Shown here piece after piece: positions 41,401 to 53,400 of a stretch of DNA of 64,000 bases; position 1 is the first letter of the stretch, and each line of letters starts with the position of its first letter. The notes under the pieces were generated by a model. It did no database searches, was not told the DNA's origin, and saw only the letters and a list, made by a program, of their open reading frames with translations. The stretch covers positions 6,549,187 through 6,613,186 of the forward strand of contig JAZBQD010000027.1 in the NCBI GenBank assembly GCA_036583965.1, written 5' to 3'. The position numbers were made by a program, and so were the translations under genes. Source of the DNA: Prunella strophiata (taxonomy: Eukaryota; Chordata; Aves; Passeriformes; Prunellidae).

Positions 41401-44400
41401 TTTTTTATAAACTACAGTAACTCTATATTAGTTGCTAGCAATTTTTGATGGAGAAGAGCCTGTAGTTGCAAGAGTTGTATCTAATCTTTCAGAGTTCTTC
41501 TGGGCATTACTGGACTTGTGTGGCCTTTGAAATTCAGTGTGTGGATTTAGGTGTGACACATAGTGTCAAAAAACATGGAAGCTGAATAAGTTCTCTCTGA
41601 AATAATTCTAAATATTTTTTAAGGGCTTGTCCTCTGGCAGATAACCTGAAGTCATCTTCTTTTAGTGAGCTGATTTGGAAAGGTTATTTTGGTTCTCACT
41701 ATACTAAGATAAAATTCAGTATGTTTATGAAAAGTCTCAGTATAAATATCACAAAATCTTTTTCTTTACTGTTATGTTCCATCTATGAGAAGAATTAGGA
41801 AAACCTCTGTGTGTTCAACAAGCTTTCTTCATATTTGGAAAACATAAAAATGGGAGCTGTTTAATTACTTCAGTGCCCCTTCATCTCAAAAATGAAATAT
41901 TCATGTAGGATAATTTTTGCTATCAGGTTCAAGTTCAGTGAGCAGAGTACCTAAAACTTGTCAATGTCCAGAGCAGCCAGGAAGGGGAAGAATTATTTGG
42001 TGGTTATTGTCCTTTTCTTCATTTTGCAAGAATTCTACTTCATGTTTTGGTTCTGCTGAATGAAGTGATGGTTTCTAAATCTTGGAGTGAAATTCAGGAC
42101 ACACTGATTGTAGAATAACTTTGGGTCCTGTTTCTGTTAGGAAGAAGAATTTCCTCTGGAAAGGTTTTGCTACTTTCCAAGTGGAAGTTGTATAGTTTTC
42201 CCTGCAGTTTGTCCTTTCCTCCTGTGTTTGCATTCTGCTTTAGAGATTTAACCACTGAGATGTTAGAGGTTTTTTTGAGGAACATCTTGGCATGTTGGTA
42301 TGTTGTGATAATTACAGTTAGCATGAGCTCCTACCATTCAAAATCAAGTTTTTGCCAAATAATGATGTTTTGAGGAGAAAACTGATCACTTAGCAAAATT
42401 ATTCTTTTATATGGAATAAATGTTGCAGCTGAATAAGAAGATTATATAATTCTTCAAGAAGCAGTAGGTAGTAGACTAATTTCTGTGAAACACAGGACAG
42501 ATTGCCCCAGTGCAGGTGCTGTGTTACTGGGAACTGCAGGGGAGACCCTGCTGAGCCCACCAGCAGTCTCACAGCCAAATCCTATTGATTTTTGTAGGGA
42601 CCAGTGCAGCCTCTGCAGGGCTCTGGGGGGGATTATGAGATGTAAGACAAGTAAGCACAGGGGAGCAGCCACTGTCTCTGCTTCAGAGACAGAGTATGAA
42701 GCTATTGATTGCACACTTTGCTTTATTTGACATCACCCCTGTGCAGTTATTCCAGCTTTTGGGGGTATCCACTCTTTGATCCTCCACTGTGTGGATGATG
42801 CATAGCTTTGTCATTTGTGTGTTTTTAGAATTTAAAAATAAACCTTTATTTTTCTGTGCTGTGATTGTTGATAATTGAACCTCCTGTTCCTTGCTTGCCT
42901 GCATCTGTCCATTTGAGATACTTCAGAGCAGGACCTGCTACTTTCCCATCTTTGTATAATATTCAGCACTGTGAATTGAGGCTTCTGGATGATGTTTGAT
43001 AGTCATGACCCTGGATGGACCCTGCTGAGGGGCTTTTGACCCAGGAAGGACCTGGGATTGGGCTTTCTCTGTCAGGACCAGCCATTACCACTGTCAGTCT
43101 GAGCAGGGAGCCAGTGAAAATCCAGCCTCAGCATCTAAACCACACTTCCCTGTTACAAAACCATCCAAGCTGTTGGGTGCAGGAGGGAAATCCCTCCCAA
43201 ATTCCAGCTCATACCCTCCCTGCAGTGACCCCCCTGCTGGAGGCTGCTCCTCCCCAGGTCTCTGTGCCTGCCATGGCCCTCAATGCAGAGCCTGGGTGCC
43301 TCATCCAGCTCTCAGGGCAGGGCTTGGACACACCATTCCCTTAGCTGGCAGCTGAATCACAGCTTCAGGTAGTCAGAATTTCTAAAGCCACAGTCACCCT
43401 CGAGGCATCTCTGAATGTGTTTCTCCTAGTGGTAGTTGGCTGATGTTGAAATTACTGGGATTAAAGAGTGCTGAGGAACATAAAGATATTTATCATACTG
43501 GTCCACTATTTGATTTTGTTTTCTTGTTTTTTCCTTTAGGATGAACGTGAAGCCAGAGAAAACGTGAAGAGAGAGCAGGATGAAGCGTACCGCATCTCGC
43601 TGGAGGCTGACAGAGCCAAGGTGTGTGTGGGGGCAGAGACCCATGGGATGGGAACCCTTGGGAGTTTGGGAAGTGCTCTGTGCTGCAGGGGACTGCCTGC
43701 CTTTAGGTGTGCTCTGAACATGAGACCCTAAAGTCCTCCCTGTTGTAAAGTGCCACCAGACAAAGTCACTAGGACTAGACTTGACTGTGTCTTTTAGCTA
43801 AACCTGGCTTCATTGGGGAAAGGAATGGCAGGAAAGTACTACTTAATAAATATCCTATCTCTTGTATTAATTTCTATGGAAACGTTGAAAAATTTCTTAT
43901 GCATTTGTATTTATCACATGTTTATGTGGGATTGCCCTTTGTGTTTGTTAGAGGGAAGCACAAGAGAGAGAAATGGCAGAGCAAGTTTCGCTTGGAACAG
44001 ATCCGGAAAGAGCAGGAGGAGGAGCGTGAGGTGGGATGTTTTACCTTTTCTGATTACTTTATGAATTCATGAAGCTTATGAGCACTGAAACTGTCATTCA
44101 ACACACACTGCAACTTCAGTTCAAAGCATACTTTTTATGTGATCAATTTTCTTTACTATTATTGATTTTTTACTATATATCTGTGAAACGAAGTGCAGCT
44201 AAATAATTTTCATCCACTGTTTAATAGCTTTTCTGTTTTATCATCTGGGTCTCAAACACATCCAGATGTTAGATGGACCTGCTCACAGGAGATCTGTGAA
44301 ATGAGCTCTATAAATGCTGGAATCTTTGGGAGACTCTAACCTGTTTTCTGCAGCCACTCCTTTTAAAAACATGGAGCCCTTTCATTTTTTCCAGGAAGTA

Positions 44401-47400
44401 GCACAAAGCCTACCTGCAATTCTGATCAAACAAGTTGCCAAATTTAATTTGGGAGACAATCCACTTACTAAAAAAAATTAAGAAAATAAAATCCAGAATC
44501 TTGAAATTAGGATTTGTGGTACTTTAAAAAACTTCTGAACAGTCTTCCACAGAATCTTCCTTAGAATGAAAATTGGGTTTGAACAAGTACTTTATGTCGC
44601 TAGGCCTCAGTAAGAAAACAGAAACCCTGTGCTGTGAAGAGTACTGTTCCTCAAACTGTTATTTTTGTAGATTCTCTCAATTTGGTAAATGCTTGAGGGT
44701 CCCAGTGCCTCTCAGAGATGGGTCCTGCAGCCTCTTTCAGGGTCTAGACTGGTTGTGAGATGGCAATTCTGTGAGGTTAACAGCAGCTGAACATGAATTC
44801 ACTGTAGCAGGAAGAGGACTCACAATCAGCTCACACTCAGGCTCCAGCAAGAAATATGTTTTTCTTTTCTAAGTTATTTTGCATGCATAGAAACAACAAT
44901 TATTTCTACTTCATTATATCTGCTCCTGAGCCTTTTCTGATACCTTGGCCTTTTGGAAATGGTTTTCTTATGCAAAGGCTGCAACACTGGCCCATGTTAC
45001 CAAAATATACCTGGGCTTCCCTGTTTTAATGCAGTGCAGTAATGAAAATAATAGGATCTGTTTGCTTAGTAGAACAAAAGGGACTTTAACAATAATGTTT
45101 ACTAACACTCCCCATTTTCAACTATACAGATTACTTGGACTGAATTGTTTTGCAACAGTGTTTACTTACAGAAGTGGCTTTATGTTCAGTTTGTATTTTG
45201 AAATCTGGCTATTGAGCTCTTCACATACTGAACACCTTTTTATCAACAAACTGAAATTGCTTGTTCACGGTCCAAGAGTTTTTAATGTGCTCCATCATGT
45301 CATTGTTTTCTGACTTGGCTTGCTGGTACAGAATATCCATTGTAAATTGCCATTTTATGTTGAGTGGTTACTTTGGGGAGCGACTGCACTCTTTGCACAA
45401 AGGAAGGAGCTCTAATGAGCTACTGTTGTTTATTTTTCTATAATATAATTGATTGGGTTCAGTAAATAATGTAGCATCTGTTGTTATACTGTGTGGGGAA
45501 ATGTCAAAACAGCGAGATAGTAAGCAGGTGGTTGAGAATGGAGAGGGAGAAAATTAAAATAGAATCTATTTAAAATATAATCTCATAGTAGATGAGCAAA
45601 AATGAACTGAAGTTCTATGTATAAATATTTATACTGAGATATAATTTGCTCAGAGGTGTGTGTGTAAGAAGTAGACTATTTAAAAGCCTTTGTAATCTTG
45701 CCTCTGCCCAGTCTTTTCCTTGCAATGTAATCACTCTCTATCAGTTTCTGTTACTAAATGACCTTGGGGAGGTTTTCAAAGGCACAAATAGCAACTGTGT
45801 ATACTGAAAGTTCCTTGAAAATGGGTAAATCCCTGCCTGACTGCCTCTTCAGTTTGAAAAATTGTCTTTTAGGCACATTTTTGGGGCAGGCAGTGTGTTT
45901 GTGCTGCTTCTTCCATTCATTTCCCTTCTCTTTAAGTACTACCTTAAGTGAGGTGATATTGTAACAGAGCTGCTTCTGAGTATGATCAAATTTTTGACAG
46001 ATGCTGATACTGCTCATGAATACCAAAAATGCCCTTGAAAATCAAGCCCACCTAATTCAGCAGTCTAATGTTAGCAATTAATTTTATATTAAAAAAGAAA
46101 AATCTGATCAAAGGATAGGTGCTGTAGCAGCTCACAGAGACAGAGGACAGAGAGCACAGACCTGGGTCCTGCCCTAAAGTCTTGACATCAGCAATGTTAG
46201 CAGGAGGACAGTCACACACATATGATTGTCATGTAGTGTCATTGCAATTTGAGGGTGGATTTCATTCAAGTTGTTGCAGAGAATGTGTTCACCTGTACTT
46301 AGAACCATCTTCTTGTAAATACTACTACTCCTGCTACTACTACTGCCACCAAATTTAAATCTTCAAGCTCCCATTTCTGTTCTCCCAGTTTTCTTCTTTA
46401 ATGATTCCTACTTTTATATGTATTCTGTGTAGCTAGTGTACATTCGTGGCATTTTTAATTGCATCTTTTAACAGTGTTTCAGTTTATTTATAGCAAATTT
46501 CTTGCATATATTTCTTTTCACTCTGAACTGCCATTAAGGGTCCAGTCTACTGCAAATGGTCAATTACCATTGCAAGAGGAAGACAATTTGACAAGTGCTT
46601 TTAAAGAAATACTTTTACTGCCTTTTAATTTATACCCTTTAAGGAAGCAATTGGCCACTTGACAATTATTCTCTCATTCAATTTTTTCCCAAGGCTTTCT
46701 GCCAAATGATTAAATTACGTATCCCATCGTGCATTAACTGTAGACCTAATAATATGTGTTATAAAGAAGGATTTATTTTAATTAGTTGTCTGGTAGGCTG
46801 TTATTAAGGAGTGAATAAAAATTACTTTGTCATTGAGATATAAAGGGTCTGGAGCACTGCGACACATCTTGAAGTTCTAGAAGAAACAAACAGAAAAGCT
46901 TTCTCCCTTTCTTCTCTCGCTGGCATTGGAAGAAATGGTTGTTTTTCCTTCCCCAGGCCATCAGGCTGTCTCTGGAGCAGTCCTTGCCCCCTGAGCCAAA
47001 GGAGGAGAGCACTGAGTCTGTCAGCAAACTCCGCATCCGGACGCCCAGCGGAGAATTCTTTGAGCGGCGTTTCCTGGCCAGCAGCAAGCTGCAGGTTGTC
47101 TTTGATTTTGTAGCTTCCAAGGGGTATCCTTGGGAGGAGTACAAGCTGCTGGGCACCTTTCCGAGGAGAGATGTGAGTAAATGCACCTTTCAGCAATAAA
47201 TACCTCTGCTTCTTGCTCCTGGGGGTGGCATGGGTTGGGGTGTTACAGCACAGAAGGTAAAAGGTGTGCCTGGGTATGTTCCAGTGCTGCCAAGCTCTAA
47301 GCCAGGTGCTGCCTGCCCAGTGCTGCCAGATGTTACATACAGAGCTGTGAAAGCTGCCTCCAGTGGCATTGTAAAATATCCTACATTTCAGAAAAAGTTG

Positions 47401-50400
47401 TGGATCATAGTCAGTGAAAACTCAGATGTGCTGAGCCAGCTTTGCCCACGTCCTGTTTTGAGGGAAGCTTCATCAACACTGCTGGTAGTTCATTGTTTAG
47501 GTCTGTTATGGACTGGTACTTCTGATCTTTCTGGTTTTGCCATTTGGTTGCAACTTGATGTTATGAACAAGGCTCAGCATCAGATAGTACCCACTTATGA
47601 ACTATTAAATATATCCTAATAAATATTTGCTCCACCGTGTTTCATAATACCAGTAGATAATTACATCTCCTACCTTGAAATTGTATTATGAACCTGCTGT
47701 GGCTGATTTTCAGAATCAATACTGCTCACTGCTTACAATAGCTAATTCTGTTGATAAATCAACAGGTAATTTTTGTGCTGGCTCCTAAATTTCTTTGAAA
47801 ATTCACCTCTGGGTTTTCTGCACAAATTAGCTTTTATTTATTATTTAGTCATTGCTACAGCAAAGATGCAGTCAGTGGGTCCAACTGTGCAGGGGCCCTG
47901 GATAAAAGGTGAAGGGAATGGGCACTGCAGAGATGTCTGGACAGAGCCAAGCAGTGGTGGGTGGAGTTCAGCAGCTCTTTGGCCATACTGCCTGAGCACT
48001 GCAGAGGAGTGGGGCAGCTCTAGACCAGCTGGGGTCTTGTTTGCTGAAGGCATCTCCAGGGCACTGGTTAGGCCATTTTTAACCAAAGGAGTTCAGTCAT
48101 TTGGATTGCTTTTCCCTTTTGTTTCCCATCACTGCCCCTGGGGAGAAGTTCACTAGGAATGAGGTTCTGATTGACATGTTCACAGTGGTTTTTAACAGAT
48201 ACCTCTTGCTTTATCATCTTATTTGTAAGTACTCCAAAGGAGAAGAAGCTCATCCTGAGTAAGCATACAACCTTGTGAGTGGATGTGGTTTCTGACCCAT
48301 TTTTGGCACAACTGTGGACAGGATGTCAGTGCTTGCAGCTCTTCTTCCACCTTGCCTTGTATTGGGAATCCTGGTCAGTCAGGCTGAGAAGCAGCATTTA
48401 AGAAATCTCATTAATCACTAATTAACTTTACTCCTTAAGCATGCAGTATCATTTCCAGTGGAACCAAAGACTAGAGGTCACCTGTGTTTCCAGGACTACT
48501 GATGGTTCAGTGTACTTGACAAAAGAAAACCAGTGTTTTGCAGTCTAAACAATGGGATTGTGCATTTTAAACATTTTGCAAGTCATGTCCTCCCCACTTG
48601 TAACTTATTTCTGATGTAATACATATTTGATATAAATACCCTGGAGATATATTACTCTTAACTTTTAACATTTGTTTTTCACTTCACTCTGGCTGTTTCT
48701 GAACTTATTCACATCGTCGTCATTATGAATGTTAGTCATCTGTAAAAAAACTCAAAAATTTATCAGGTGAATCACATAAGAACAAGTTCTAAAAAGAGTA
48801 GAAAAGAAAAAAAAAATACCACTAAACTAGAACAGGCTGATATTGTCAGTCCATCTGTGAAACTGGCAGGGAGAAAAGGCTGAAGCAAAAAAAGAAGAAT
48901 TTAGTGGCAGGGTCTGGAGCTGTTGGTCTGTTGTGTGGGAAGCAAAGACCTGTCATCTTTTTTCTATGATTCCAACCTAATAATGCCATGTATGAAGGAG
49001 TCACATAAATGATTCATGCTGATTGACTCAGCCATGTATGAATCCCGTTGCCATTGTGACCACCAGAGCCACGACAGACAAAAAATATTCCCCAGGGGTT
49101 TGCTAACCACTGAGAACTGTAAATGACATCTGTCATGTTCCCCAGGTTTGGAAAGTTGGAAGCATGCAACTTCATAGACAGATAAAAAAAAATAAAAATA
49201 AGGCATTGAATGGCTTGGAAGAAGTACAGTCAAACAAGGGGATTATCTTCAATCAGATCAACATTGTCTTGTGATAAACTTGTTAGAGCATTTTTACCTG
49301 CTGTTCAAAGCCATCACTCCTGATACACTGTTGTTCAAGTACTTTTACATCTTTCATAAATAAAAATTCATTAGTTCTTAGTCCTATGTTCCAGTTGCTT
49401 ACACAGATATCCTTAGCTAACTTAAAGTTGGTATCATAACCCTACTGTAAACACAAACTTCTACACATGAGTAAATACCCAGATTAACCTTTTCCAGACA
49501 CTACTTGTAGATTTTAAAGCAGCAGTGACATTCCAAAGCAGTTAAGCACATGCAGTGACTTGTTATTGGGTCTTTGTCACTGACTGTGTTGTTCTTTCTA
49601 CCCGTGCTGAAATTAGATATTAACCAGCTCCTCTCTCAGTACCTCAGCACCACATCTGGTACCACCAGTGTGTGTCACAAATGTGAGCTTGGGGCAGCTG
49701 GGAGCTCCTGCCTCAGACTCTGGAAATGTTGGCAAGCAGATCTTTGGGAGTGAAAAGCTGTATTGTATTTCTTGGCAAAGAAATTTCAATGCAAAGAATG
49801 TATTTCTTGTATTCTTAAATACACCTGCAGAGGCTTTGTGGGAACAAATGTGTGTGCTGTTAAATGTGTGTGCTGATTTCAGAGTTAGTTCCCTGTCTTC
49901 CAGAAATCACATTTGACTATAACAAAAAGAGCTTACTCTGTGTATATTAGTGTGCTCAGTCAATCTTCCAGTTCAGTATTTAGGTCCCTTTCTCTTGAAA
50001 GCCTTCCCAAACTCTGATTTTGGTGGTCCTCTTGACCTCCCAGCTGCAGGATCCTCCTTCTCCCAGTGCCTTGGGGAACCTCCAGGTACTCAGTTCCTCC
50101 TTTACTTCAGTGCTGGTGGTGTGCACAAGCCTTCCTAAAACTGTTAACATCTTACAGGGTGGGCATTTCACGCCCACTTGGGCAAGAAGCTAAAGTGGAC
50201 CAGGTCTAGCTGAAACTATAAGAGGAATGTGCAGAAATTTACCCAAGATGGGCTTCAGCCACCCTTCTAGGGTTAATATGTTTGTGAATGTTCTATGGTG
50301 TCTGCTCTGAAAGGGAAGGGCCAGGCATGATTCCTCCTTCTAAAAGCTATATTTGAAAGACTGAGTTTATTAATTTCTCATGAAAAATCAAATTTCAAGC

Positions 50401-53400
50401 TATAATTTCTGCTGCTTATTTCTCCTTGAGGTGGAGCATTAGTTATGTATTTGAGAGTATGCCTTCTGCAGACATGGTATTAGAGACTTAAGCTCTTTAT
50501 TTACAGTATCTGGAAGCCTTGGTAAGCCAAGACTTCTACAGTATTTCACATTTTATTTTTCTGAGCCACAGCTTAGGATCAGGTGGCAGTTAAGTCACTT
50601 AAGGTTATTTAAATGCATCTAAAATGTTGCTTAATAATTCAGAACCAGTTTGCTCTGTTTAGAGTATTAAGATTTTTTAAATCCTTTTAATTAACCAATT
50701 TCAACAGCAGTTTAAATAAACAGAAACAAAAAATCTCCCTTGAAAGTGAAGAAAATAAATTTAACTCAAATTGCATGTCAATTTAAATCAGATATGATCA
50801 GGATTTCAGTAAATTTAGGGCCAGGCAATTCATAGTTTTGGGAGTATATAGGAATAGAATAACGGTAAGATATTCCTCCAAAAACAAATGTGATTTTTCA
50901 TTCCTGTGCTTTGGCAAGATTAATCCTCTTTGATGCTCACAGTGGTGAAAATAATGCCACAGGATAGTATGTTTAGCTGCAGCACTTGCTGTGGAGTCCT
51001 CTGAGCAGGGAATTGCCCTCTGATGTTCTCAGAAAGGTGATGCTGGAGCTTGGTCCTTATTTTGTTATGCCAGGTAGTTTGACAATTTTGTGTGTGAGTT
51101 CTGGCAGCTATTCTTTGTAAGGATTATTCTGAATTTCATCCTCTGTAAAGTACTGCCTTCAGATAACTCACTTTTAAACTCATTAGGGAGTAGTTAAACT
51201 CTCTAAATAGTTCATGAAAGAGTTAAGGACCATCTTTGACTTTTAACATTCTTCCCCCTAGTCATGATCTTGCTGGAAAAATGGAAGAAAGATGTTATTG
51301 TGATAAAGGATTTGTGCAGTGTCACAGATACACCCTATAGTATTTTTAGTAATTTCATGAATCAGGAAACTAGTTTGAATTATCTGTTTTATAGCAGAGG
51401 AGGATTTCAGATGAATGAAGTATTTTTTCTGATAGGATCAGGTGGTTCAAAAAATTTTGAGAATTACATGTGATACCTGTAATTTTTCCAGTCATTTCAG
51501 TTACTGATATTTATCTTTCCTATTACACCAAGTAGTAGTCATCTCTTTTAATTCACATAATTTAAATTTTTCTGGTCAGTGATGTCATGTGCTTACTCTG
51601 ATCTAGTTTACACAAGGCCACAGCCACCTACAAAGGTAGATGTCCCTCCTCCTATCATTTACACCTTTCCTTAAGTCAATACTACCTGCCCTTGTCTTTC
51701 CTCTCCTTTCAAGATCTGTTGTTATTTTATTTATTCAAGCAGTTAGGTTTAGTTTAGTTAAGATACTGAGAAGTTGCTTAAGCAAATTGGCCATTCCAGA
51801 CTGGCATATTCCCATGCCTCTTTTGAAGCCTGGTTTCTGACCATTCTTCCTGATGATTTGTAACAGTGGAAAGATTAACCTTGAGTGTGAGACAAAAGGA
51901 CACTAAAGCATTTGTAGCTCCCAGGTTTTCCTGCTTTTAACAAGTTTGTTGCTCACAAAGAACAATATCACAGTCTTTTGGTCAGCACCTAAAAAAGGGA
52001 GCAGGTAACATTCTTGCTCTGGTGAAGTCAGTGACAGCTCCTGAGAGAACATTGAGTGTATTTTGTTTCTTGACACTGTGGTGTTTACTTTTGTGGAAAT
52101 ATAATTTCCATATAGGTAGTAAAAAATTATGTAAATATTACGGAAAGATTTTTCACCATGTTTTCTTCCAAGAAAGACAGACTTGATGTGTTTTTTTCAG
52201 ACTCAGTGTCTTTACATAAGTAACTGATCCAAAGTGAAGGATTAAAGCCTTTCTCGTATCAAGTCACGGAAAGGAAATATCTCACAGATGTAAGAAAAGA
52301 AGTAGAATTGCATTCTGTAGCCCAATATAGTTTCTGATCTCTCACAGCAGCTCTGTTTGAGTACAGGGGATGTTTAACCAGTTTCAGGAAATAGGTGTGC
52401 ATTTCAGAGGAGCTCTTTTACTCAGGGCTCACTGGGTAAGGCAGCATTCACCCAGCGCTGAACGCTCACGCGGAGCTCTCCGTGAATCATCCTCATTAGT
52501 TAGCCCAGTGACTAATGCCAGCCATGGGATTAATGTATTCCACCCAAGAGCCCTTCAGTGCACATCCCTTGCACCCAAAGTGCTCTTTTATTCAGCACTG
52601 CCCCATTTTACAAAACATTTATTTCAGGGGAAGGCATGTTATTGTTCCCAGGAAGATGCCTTAGTTAAGCTGTAGAACTTTGCTCTTGCATATAACCTTA
52701 TCCAGAATAAACTGGGGCTAAGATATTTTGTACTTTTTTTCCAGAATTCATGTTTAATATCCATTTTGTGGACTTTTTTGACCCATGTAGGAAGAAAATG
52801 AAATGATAAAATACCAATAGAGAGCCTTTGTACTGGTATGATACTAAGACTGCTGTGTCTGGTTACCAGAAAATTTAATGATCTCCTGCTGTTTTGGTAA
52901 TTGCATAAGTAATGCATCAGACTAAATCACCAAAGCAGTCCTAGGCACTCTCTTTATTCCATTTGCCTATCTACCAATCACAATGTTATACTGTAGATAT
53001 CATTGTGATATCTGAACATCTTAATCCTTTGAACTGGTGATAAAAATCCTTTTGGATTGTTCTTTCATGCAATTATAATTAAGTGCACATGAATCCAATC
53101 CTGGGTCGTTCTTCTGTGAGTGGCTGTGTTCCCATCCATTCCCCTCTGGGATGTATGCAAAGCAAAGTTCTTACAGTTCATTTGGAGCACTAAATGTATT
53201 TACATGTTTTCCAACTTCCAGAGGATGTGGCTGTTTGCTTCTTTTCAGCTCTTCATCAATCTCCAGAGTGAAAGCTGTAGTATTTCTGGGGATGTCATCT
53301 TTTTTTCTCTTAAATTTTAACATTTGTTTTTCACTTTACTCTTTTTGTGCTAGTAAATAGCTTGCACATTTAAAAAGAATTAAATACATGAATGATTGTT

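Larger units (their letters stand above)
34208..43539 (+). other. FAF1: FAF1 intron, phase 0, 9.33 kb
   Basis: Large GT-AG intron. It contains degenerate AGGAAC-type repeats (35281-35340), two short tandem duplications (37060-37101; 37448-37481), a perfect 18-bp palindrome (38156-38195), GAAA/TTTC tracts (39005-39026; 39627-39647), a 12-bp A/T-flanked hairpin (39885-39912), a long T run (41381-41406) and a GC-richer stretch (43010-43350). A region around 37560-38010 has several CpGs and homeodomain-like sites. No coding gene was recognised. Confidence 0.86.

Noticed and set aside
42485..43355. GC-richer stretch that might be an unannotated exon or old CR1 LINE
   Set aside because: Open frames overlap on several frames and both strands, no reverse-transcriptase motif or CR1 3' end repeat was recognised.
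44945..45313. 122-codon plus-strand open frame in an intron
   Set aside because: AT-rich intronic composition, no recognisable motif, no start context; expected by chance in 64 kb.
46822..47196. Open frames of 118-124 codons on the minus strand
   Set aside because: They lie antisense to the GC-rich UBX exon of FAF1 and are shadows of its codon composition.
47230..48156. Two open frames of 127-129 codons just downstream of the UBX exon
   Set aside because: In a GC-richer part of the last intron, where chance open frames lengthen; a minus-strand frame overlaps the second and the sequences look random.
48880..48985. CR1-like 3' end (ttctatgattcc)
   Set aside because: Only one short partial match to the typical tandem 3' motif; no upstream CR1 body recognised.
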